A DNA stretch of 64,000 nucleotides from Bradyrhizobium sp. MOS002 (GTDB lineage: Bacteria > Pseudomonadota > Alphaproteobacteria > Rhizobiales > Xanthobacteraceae): assembly GCF_003020115.1 (NCBI RefSeq), contig NZ_PYFX01000008.1, positions 159,188-223,187 on the forward strand, written 5' to 3'. Below, in pieces: positions 58,401-64,000 of the stretch. The translations under genes were made by a program, and so were the position numbers. The notes beneath the pieces were generated by a model. The model ran no database searches and was not told the origin of the DNA. It worked only from the letters and a program-made list of their open reading frames with translations. The stretch's first letter is position 1; every line of letters starts with the position of its first letter.

Positions 58401-59963
58401 GTGGCATCGGAGTCATTCTGGCGCTCGCTGTTCGGCGGCGGACCGCCTCGGTTCATCAACATTCCGCTCGACCTGCCCAGGCCTCCCGGGATGCCGGCGG
58501 GCCCCGACACCGTTTCCGCCGACATCGCGTGCATGCGCGAGAAGTGGGAGCTGATCGACCTGGTCACCGAAGGCCACGACGCGGTCAAGAATTGCGGAGA
58601 GAGATTTCTTCCGAAGTTTGAGTGCGAGACCCCGGAAAAGCACAAGCGCAGGCTCCGCGAGGCGCCGTGGCGGCCGATCTTCCCCGACGCGCTGGAAAGC
58701 ATCACAGCAAAGCCCTTCACCAGTCCGGTGGCGCTCGCAGGCGAGCCGGACGCGCGCATGAAGACGTTTGCCGAGGACGTCGATGGTCAGGGCAACGATC
58801 TCAACGTGTTTGCGCGCTCGATCTTCGACGATGCCGTGAGCCATGGCGTTGCGACGTTCTTTGTAGACTTTTCGCGCAATATTCCCCGCGCGGACGGCCG
58901 GTCCAAGACGCTGGCCGAAGAAAAGGGCCAGGGTCTCAGGCCCTTTTGGGTGCACATCCCGGCCGGGAATCTGATCGACGTCCGCACCACGTTCGTCAAA
59001 GGTCGCGAAATCGTCAGTCATGCCCGATGGTGGGAGCGACCTATCGTCGCCGACGGCTTCACCGAGAGCTGTATTCCACATATTCGCGTCGTCGAAATCA
59101 AGGACGACGGCCGCGTGTGGTGGACCTTGTGGCAGCAGCAGGCCGACGGAAACTTCGCGCAGACGGACAGCGGCGTGCTCAGCGCGGTGACAGAAGTGCC
59201 TTTCGTGCGCATCTTCACCGGCAAGCGCAAGGGAGCCATCGAAAACCGGCCTTGGAGCTACGGGCTCGCCATTATGGCGCTGGAGTATTTCCGCGCGCTG
59301 GCTCGGCAGACCGAGATCGAGAACCTGTCTGGCTGGCCGATCCTCGCCGGACAAGGGCTCACGAAGCCCACGGGCGAGGCCGAGGTGCAGATGGGGCCTC
59401 ATACCGTTTTGTACGCTCCCAGCATGGAGGGGAACGCCAAGTGGGAACTGCTAGGCCCCGATGCTTCCCTGGTTGAGCAAATCGGAAAAGGCCCCGAGCG
59501 GGTTCTGGACGTCTTCTCGAAGCTCGCCATGGAGCCGACGATTCCCAAGGCAGGCGTCACCGCGACCGCGGCCGGCGTCGACAATTCACGAGCTCACAGC
59601 GCGATTGAAGCCTGGGCACTCGCCCTCAAGAACGGCCTCGACGAAGGTCTCGCCTACACCGCCCAATGGCTCGGCGTCGCCGACACGGCTACCGCAAACG
59701 TTGCAACCGACTTTGCAGTGCTCGGCGGCAATGGTGCGGCAGAGGCCCAAGTGCTCGCCTCCGCGCAGACCCGCGGCGTGATCTCGGCCGAGACCGAGCG
59801 CGCCGAGCTCAAGCGGAGATCCATTCTCGGTCCCGAGTTTGACGAGGAAGCGGAGATCGTCCGCATCGCAAGCGAACGCGAAGGCCTCGAACCCGAATTC
59901 CAGATCGATCCGGTGACCGGTCAGCCGATCGACCCGGCCAACTCCAGGAGCGCGTTGCAATGA
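58401..59963 (+). CDS. Portal-like DUF4055 protein (GTG start)
   Basis: The 520-residue protein is a DUF4055 member, the family that serves as portal in several siphoviruses and podoviruses: WRPIFPDALESITAKPFTSP, ARSIFDDAVSHGVATFFVDF, NLSGWPILAGQGL and the wing-like C-terminal domain. The start is GTG at 58401, directly after the upstream TAA. The portal forms the 12-subunit ring through which DNA enters the head. Confidence 0.82.
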   Translation: MASESFWRSLFGGGPPRFINIPLDLPRPPGMPAGPDTVSADIACMREKWELIDLVTEGHDAVKNCGERFLPKFECETPEKHKRRLREAPWRPIFPDALESITAKPFTSPVALAGEPDARMKTFAEDVDGQGNDLNVFARSIFDDAVSHGVATFFVDFSRNIPRADGRSKTLAEEKGQGLRPFWVHIPAGNLIDVRTTFVKGREIVSHARWWERPIVADGFTESCIPHIRVVEIKDDGRVWWTLWQQQADGNFAQTDSGVLSAVTEVPFVRIFTGKRKGAIENRPWSYGLAIMALEYFRALARQTEIENLSGWPILAGQGLTKPTGEAEVQMGPHTVLYAPSMEGNAKWELLGPDASLVEQIGKGPERVLDVFSKLAMEPTIPKAGVTATAAGVDNSRAHSAIEAWALALKNGLDEGLAYTAQWLGVADTATANVATDFAVLGGNGAAEAQVLASAQTRGVISAETERAELKRRSILGPEFDEEAEIVRIASEREGLEPEFQIDPVTGQPIDPANSRSALQ

Positions 59964-60508
59964 CGACATTCGCCGGCACGATCTCTCAAGGCAGCAGCGA
60001 AACAATCGTAATTCCGTACGGTCGGGTCATCGAGGTGACAACGGCCGGCGAGGCAAGCTTGGTGTACGACGACGGCGACATCGCGCGCGCCTTGAACGGC
60101 GCACCGTTGCGAATACCGGCCAACCGAGGCGACCTGCGCTTGAGGGTTCGAGCCGTGTCCGCGTTGGCGCATTACTCAATCTTTCTTTCCAACATGCTTG
60201 CAGGTGGTGATCGCGTCATCCCTTTCACGGGCGATCGAACACTGAGCCTGGACGACAATGGCAAAATCCTCCGCTGCGACGACGGATCCAACGTGACCGT
60301 CACCGTTCCGGGCGCTTTGCCGGAGTGTTTCAACGTGGGCTTCATCATGATGGGCGGCGGCACCGTGACGCTCTCTGCCGGGTCCGGCGCCACGAACAGG
60401 TCGAGCGGGACGACGCTCTCGACGCAGTATCAGAAGGGCTCATTGCTCGTGGCCCGCAACACCAATGACGCTGCGGCCGAATACCTCACCAGCGGAGATT
60501 TTGCATGA
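59960..60508 (+). CDS. Hypothetical structural protein
   Basis: The 182-residue product overlaps the portal stop (ATGA). It is beta-rich, with ISQGSSETIVIPYGRVIEVT, then NGKILRCDDGSNVTVTVPGA and SAGSGATNRSSGTTLSTQYQ, typical of small structural or adhesin-like phage proteins. No family recognised. It is a candidate for decoration or tail-associated protein; it is too short for a usual major capsid protein. Confidence 0.6.
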   Translation: MTTFAGTISQGSSETIVIPYGRVIEVTTAGEASLVYDDGDIARALNGAPLRIPANRGDLRLRVRAVSALAHYSIFLSNMLAGGDRVIPFTGDRTLSLDDNGKILRCDDGSNVTVTVPGALPECFNVGFIMMGGGTVTLSAGSGATNRSSGTTLSTQYQKGSLLVARNTNDAAAEYLTSGDFA

Positions 60509-60678
60509 AAACGCAACCAGCCGAAGGCACATGGAGCGAAGTGCAGGCCGCGATTGCGGGCAAGGTTACCGGCGACAACGGCAAAACCGTCAGCGGCGCC
60601 GGCCCGTCGACGCCTGGCCCGAAGCTGACGCCGAAGATCGCCCTCGGCAACGCGCGGCCCACGAAATTGAAGGGCTGA
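60505..60678 (+). CDS. Small hypothetical protein (57 aa)
   Basis: A short frame in ATGA overlap with the previous gene encodes MKTQPAEGTWSEVQAAIAGK, then a Gly/Pro/Lys-rich tail. The tape measure gene starts 4 bases after its stop. The tight overlaps support it as a real gene. Possibly a tail assembly chaperone-like or linker protein; no evidence beyond position. Confidence 0.55.
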   Translation: MKTQPAEGTWSEVQAAIAGKVTGDNGKTVSGAGPSTPGPKLTPKIALGNARPTKLKG

Positions 60679-60682
60679 GCTG

Positions 60683-63600
60683 ATGTCAGACGTGGCCGAA
60701 CTGGGTCTGAAAGTTGATTCAACGCAGGCCACAACCGCGACGACTGCGCTAAAGGGCCTCAGCGGTGCGGCCGATCAAGCGGCTGGCGCCAGCGATGCAC
60801 TGGCCGCCGCGGCCGCGAAGGCCGGCGTCGCGACCGGCACGCTGAGGAGCATGGCCGACCGCGCCGGCGTTAGCTATGGCGAGATGGCGAGCCGCATCAA
60901 GGCCACCACGTCTAACCTTCAACAGCAGGCCGGCCAAATCAATAACGTCACGATGCAACTGTCTGGATCGCTTAGCGGCACGCTCGGCACGCTCGGACTC
61001 GCCGGCATCGGTTTCGGAACGGTCCTGGAAGGCGCCAAGGCTTTATTTCACTATCTGCAGGAGCAAGGGCCGACCACAGAGAAGCTGTTCGCCGAGCACA
61101 ATCGCCTGCTCGGAGTGATCAAGGACAGCTACGATCGCGTCACGGATTCGACGCGCAAATGGTTCGAGCAATCGAAGAACGTGACCCAGGTTCAGCTCTT
61201 GCAGCAACAGATCGAGTTGCAGCAGAAGCTACGGGACGAGGTGGGCAACACGATCAAGGCCGTCACCCAGCCATCGAACTTCCGCGGCGTCGACGTGATC
61301 AGCAGTCTGTTCGGGGGCGGCACCAACACCGTGCGCGAAAAGTTCGGCCCGTTCGAAGATGCGATTGTCGATCTTCAGCAGTCGTTCAAGGCCGGCACGC
61401 CCGACGTGACCCGGTTCACCGAAGCGGTCGCGAAGATCGCACTGGCCGACCCGGCGCTGCAGAAGGTCGCCGCTCAACTCATCAAGACGGTTGAGGCTGC
61501 CTCGAAGGTCGACAATGCGCTCAAGGCGGTTGGCTCCGCCCTTGACGTGATCAACGGGAAGGCTCCGACCGAAGAGGACCGCGCTCGCTTGGGCTTGCCC
61601 GATGCCAAGGTTATAAAGGCGACCAAGGACGCGCTCGACCGCGCAACCGAGAGCGTCGAGAAATACATTTTGCAGACCAACGCGCAGGCCGGCGCGGTCG
61701 GCAGCAGCGTGGCAGAGCAAGAGAAGGCGAAAGTGATCGCCGACCTGACGGCCGCGGCGCTGCGCGACGGTAAGACCAATCTACAGCAGTACGCGGCAGC
61801 GTGGGACGATCTCGGCACGCGCGCAGGAGAAGCTGCGCAAAAGCTCGCCTTGGCGCGTGTCCACGATCAAATCAAATTCGAAACGCAGACCACGTTCCTC
61901 TCGCCCGAGGACGTCAAAATCGCGCAGCAACTTAAGGGCCTCTTCCCCGACCTTGCCACGGCGCTGGCGAGCCCTGAGGCCGCGGCAATGCGATTCAACG
62001 ATCAGATCAAAGAAATCCGACAAACTGCACAGGACCTCTCAATCACCTTTGCTCAGGACTTCGTTCAGGGAGTCTTGTCAGGTAAGAGCGCAATGGAATC
62101 CCTGACACAGTCAGCGGCAGCTCTCGGCAAGTCACTGACCAATGCCGGCATCGCAAATATCATCAAGGATCCAACAAGCATTACCGGATACGTGGAAGCC
62201 GGCATCGGATTGGTGACGCAACTCATCACCGGAAACTCGGAAGCGCAGAAGAAGGCGGCCGAGGAGCTGAAGCAAGCCCAAGACGCATGGAAGGGAATGA
62301 CCGACCAGGTTGTTGCCTTCAACCGTGCGGCAAGGGGCTTTGATCTCGGCCCGCTCACCAGCCAGATCGTCCAACTCCGCAACACCTATGACACGCTCGC
62401 GATGGCCGCGGCAAAAGCAAAGGATTTTGGAGCCGTCGCGCAACTCCAGAACACCTTTAACCAAGGCGTCTCGCGTCTAACCGAAACCTTCATCAACGGA
62501 AACCCGGTGATGACGGACCTCCAGCAGAAGATGAAGGCTGTCGCGGACGAAGGCCTTGGCCTGATCGAGACGCTTCAGCAGATGGGGCTGGCAACAGCGG
62601 TGGGCACTGCGCGGATCACCGATGCCATCGCTCGCCAGCAGGCCGCAATTTTAGAGGCCGAAGAAACCGCGAGGCGCGCGAAAGTCGAAAGCGACACCAA
62701 CAGCCTCATCGCGGACGTTCGTAATAACTCCGGCGTCGGCTACCTCAACACGATCACCGACGCGATCCAGAAGTTCAATGATCTGGCGGCCGAGGGTGTC
62801 CAGCCGGGCGTTCTGCAAGGCTGGCTGATCTCGACCGCTCAGACCGCGGTCAACGGCGCCAAACTGACCGGGCAGGCGTTCCAGGATCTGATCGCGGAGT
62901 TCCCGCAACTTACCAACGCCGTCCATGAGTTCATCGATACGGAAGCGGCGGCGGCGGCGGCAACTGCGGCGGCGGCCAAACTCGCAGCGGACGCCACCCA
63001 GAAGCTTAATCTTCAGTTGCGCCTTCTGACCGCCACCACGGACACCAGCACGCAGGGCGGGGCTCTCACGCTGTTTGACGCCAAGGCGAAGCAGGAGCGT
63101 GACGCGGCCGTTGCTGGGGGCATCTCGCCCGAAAATCTGCTCCTGCTCGACCAGGCGCTCGCAGCGGAGCGGCTCGGCGTCATCAAGACGTTCACGGATC
63201 AGGCTGTCGCGGCTGAAAAGCAGCTTGCCGACGCGCGCCTCGCTCAGATGCAGCGGATTCAGCAGTACCTGGACAACCTGACGGCGGGTTCGGGGTCCAC
63301 GCTGGCGCCGGGCGATCGGCTTGCAGCGGCGCAGTCGCAGTTCACCTCGCAGCTCGGCGCGGCCAAGAGCGGCGACGCCAACGCGATCCAGAACATCACC
63401 AGCTATTCCGACAATTTGTTGCAGGCGGCAAAGGACTATTACGGCTCGACCGTGGGCTACCAGTCGATCCTGGCGCAGGTCCAGTCGTCGCTCACGGGGC
63501 TGATCGGGACCGGATTGGCCGGGAGCGTGGCCGCGTCTGGCCTGCCGGGAACGGGTTCGTCTATCCCCGGCGTTTCCACGCCGACGGCAACGCCGGCCGC

Positions 63601-63817
63601 GGCCAACACAAACACCAATCTGGCGTCGTTGCTCTCAACTCTGATCGCTAAGCAGGACGCGCAGACGGCGGAGATTGTGGTTCTGAAAACAACGATTAAG
63701 GCATCGATCGACACCAACACGCAGGCGATTGGCGTCGCTCATGAGGAAGAGGAGGTTGAGCTGAAAGGCATGAACGCCTCGCTCAACTTCCTGAAGACAG
63801 CCGGTAAGTTGGCATGA
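60683..63817 (+). CDS. Phage tail tape measure protein
   Basis: The 1044-residue protein begins with the lambda-type tape-measure repeats (LGLKVDSTQATTATTALKGL), is rich in Ala/Gln/Lys helices throughout and has hydrophobic segments (GTLGLAGIGFGTVLEGA, AAAAATAAAAKLAAD). It should set tail length, which by family rules would be about 150 nm. The C-terminus is Ser/Thr/Pro-rich before a final helix. The ATG is 5 bases after the previous stop. Confidence 0.85.
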   Translation: MSDVAELGLKVDSTQATTATTALKGLSGAADQAAGASDALAAAAAKAGVATGTLRSMADRAGVSYGEMASRIKATTSNLQQQAGQINNVTMQLSGSLSGTLGTLGLAGIGFGTVLEGAKALFHYLQEQGPTTEKLFAEHNRLLGVIKDSYDRVTDSTRKWFEQSKNVTQVQLLQQQIELQQKLRDEVGNTIKAVTQPSNFRGVDVISSLFGGGTNTVREKFGPFEDAIVDLQQSFKAGTPDVTRFTEAVAKIALADPALQKVAAQLIKTVEAASKVDNALKAVGSALDVINGKAPTEEDRARLGLPDAKVIKATKDALDRATESVEKYILQTNAQAGAVGSSVAEQEKAKVIADLTAAALRDGKTNLQQYAAAWDDLGTRAGEAAQKLALARVHDQIKFETQTTFLSPEDVKIAQQLKGLFPDLATALASPEAAAMRFNDQIKEIRQTAQDLSITFAQDFVQGVLSGKSAMESLTQSAAALGKSLTNAGIANIIKDPTSITGYVEAGIGLVTQLITGNSEAQKKAAEELKQAQDAWKGMTDQVVAFNRAARGFDLGPLTSQIVQLRNTYDTLAMAAAKAKDFGAVAQLQNTFNQGVSRLTETFINGNPVMTDLQQKMKAVADEGLGLIETLQQMGLATAVGTARITDAIARQQAAILEAEETARRAKVESDTNSLIADVRNNSGVGYLNTITDAIQKFNDLAAEGVQPGVLQGWLISTAQTAVNGAKLTGQAFQDLIAEFPQLTNAVHEFIDTEAAAAAATAAAAKLAADATQKLNLQLRLLTATTDTSTQGGALTLFDAKAKQERDAAVAGGISPENLLLLDQALAAERLGVIKTFTDQAVAAEKQLADARLAQMQRIQQYLDNLTAGSGSTLAPGDRLAAAQSQFTSQLGAAKSGDANAIQNITSYSDNLLQAAKDYYGSTVGYQSILAQVQSSLTGLIGTGLAGSVAASGLPGTGSSIPGVSTPTATPAAANTNTNLASLLSTLIAKQDAQTAEIVVLKTTIKASIDTNTQAIGVAHEEEEVELKGMNASLNFLKTAGKLA

Positions 63818-63870
63818 CCCAGGGGTGTGCTGAAGCAAACGCCCGCAGCAAAGCATAAAGGAGAACGGCT

Positions 63871-64000
63871 ATGAATTTTCTTCCCTTTCCACTGAGTATG
63901 ATCGGATCTGGCGCCCTCACGTCGGCAGCGACATGGGATCCCGCAGCCAAAGCGTCCATTTTTACGTTGAGCAACGGCAATCTAACTGCCGCAGGCACGG
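63871..64000 (+). CDS. Phage structural protein, N-terminal part only (SPRY-like start)
   Basis: Only 43 codons are in the window. The start follows AAAGGAGAACGGCT. The visible part, MNFLPFPLSMIGSGALTSAA, then TWDPAAKASIFTLSNGNLTA, resembles the beginning of phage proteins with a SPRY-type domain. The 3' end is outside. Confidence 0.65.
   Translation, partial: MNFLPFPLSMIGSGALTSAATWDPAAKASIFTLSNGNLTAAGT

Larger units (their letters stand above)
50837..64000. mobile_element. Integrated element 2 (prophage-like), right end outside window
   Basis: From the shared att the DNA runs through int2, an early region with palindromic control sites, a serine recombinase, terminase, DUF4055 portal, tape measure and a further structural gene cut by the window edge. 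Orientation and spacing (structural genes all on the plus strand with ATGA overlaps) are those of a siphovirus-like prophage. Completeness cannot be judged. Confidence 0.7.

Noticed and set aside
58413..59402. 329-codon minus-strand open frame
   Set aside because: Antisense to the portal gene; composition and lack of motif mark it as a shadow.

Overview
The window reads as a chromosome segment of a high-GC alphaproteobacterium, most likely Bradyrhizobium or a close relative. This rests on the gene families (DUF2147, DUF1236, DUF1993, DUF6074, GrlR-like, LTXXQ-type periplasmic proteins), the palindromic intergenic repeats near 3.5, 7.5, 33.0 and 35.9 kb, and the strong G/C bias at third codon positions. 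No species can be assigned from the sequence alone.

Bases 1-36187 are ordinary chromosome. They begin inside a siroheme nitrite/sulfite reductase gene followed by its flavoprotein partner. Next come the 5-oxoprolinase genes pxpB-pxpC-pxpA (minus strand), an RraA-like protein, a mandelonitrile-lyase-like cupin, secreted DUF proteins and a cyclohexadienyl-dehydratase/solute-binding-like protein. A minus-strand sugar ABC operon (binding protein, two permeases, ATPase, D-2-hydroxyacid dehydrogenase) covers 11.4-16.9 kb. After it lie an LTXXQ protein, a single-domain response regulator, glk, pncA, a PhaC-like hydrolase, nadE, a GrlR-like protein and a DUF1236 protein. A plus-strand operon (26.7-33.0 kb) joins a sugar-isomerase-like protein to a complete dipeptide/oligopeptide-type ABC transporter whose binding-protein gene carries a frameshift near its 3' end. 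ilvD follows.

At 36188-36226 the 5' half of a tRNA-Ser(UGA) gene breaks off in the anticodon loop. The same 39 bases recur exactly at 50837-50875 and are again not followed by the tRNA 3' half. Tyrosine integrases point at the second copy from both sides (int1 49602-50768 plus; int2 50968-52122 minus). The simplest reading is two integrated elements in tandem at one tRNA gene, the tRNA 3' half lying beyond the right edge. Element 1 (14.65 kb) has an integrase, an AlpA/Xis-like protein, a RuvC-like nuclease, a RepA-type helicase, an iteron-like TTACG repeat cluster, terminase large and probable small subunits and a tail-fibre/collar protein. It has no portal, capsid, head-tail or tape-measure gene, so it looks like a phage satellite or a reduced prophage. 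Its left part carries cargo, including a lower-GC three-gene cassette (39448-41004) ending in a HEPN-like gene that could be a defence module.

Element 2 (50.8 kb to beyond 64 kb) looks like a prophage. It has int2 with a control region rich in palindromes, a run of small early genes, a serine recombinase preceded by a 42-bp composite dyad, an M41-like HEAGH protein, terminase, a DUF4055 portal, a tape measure protein and the start of a further structural gene. No major capsid gene is visible between portal and tape measure.
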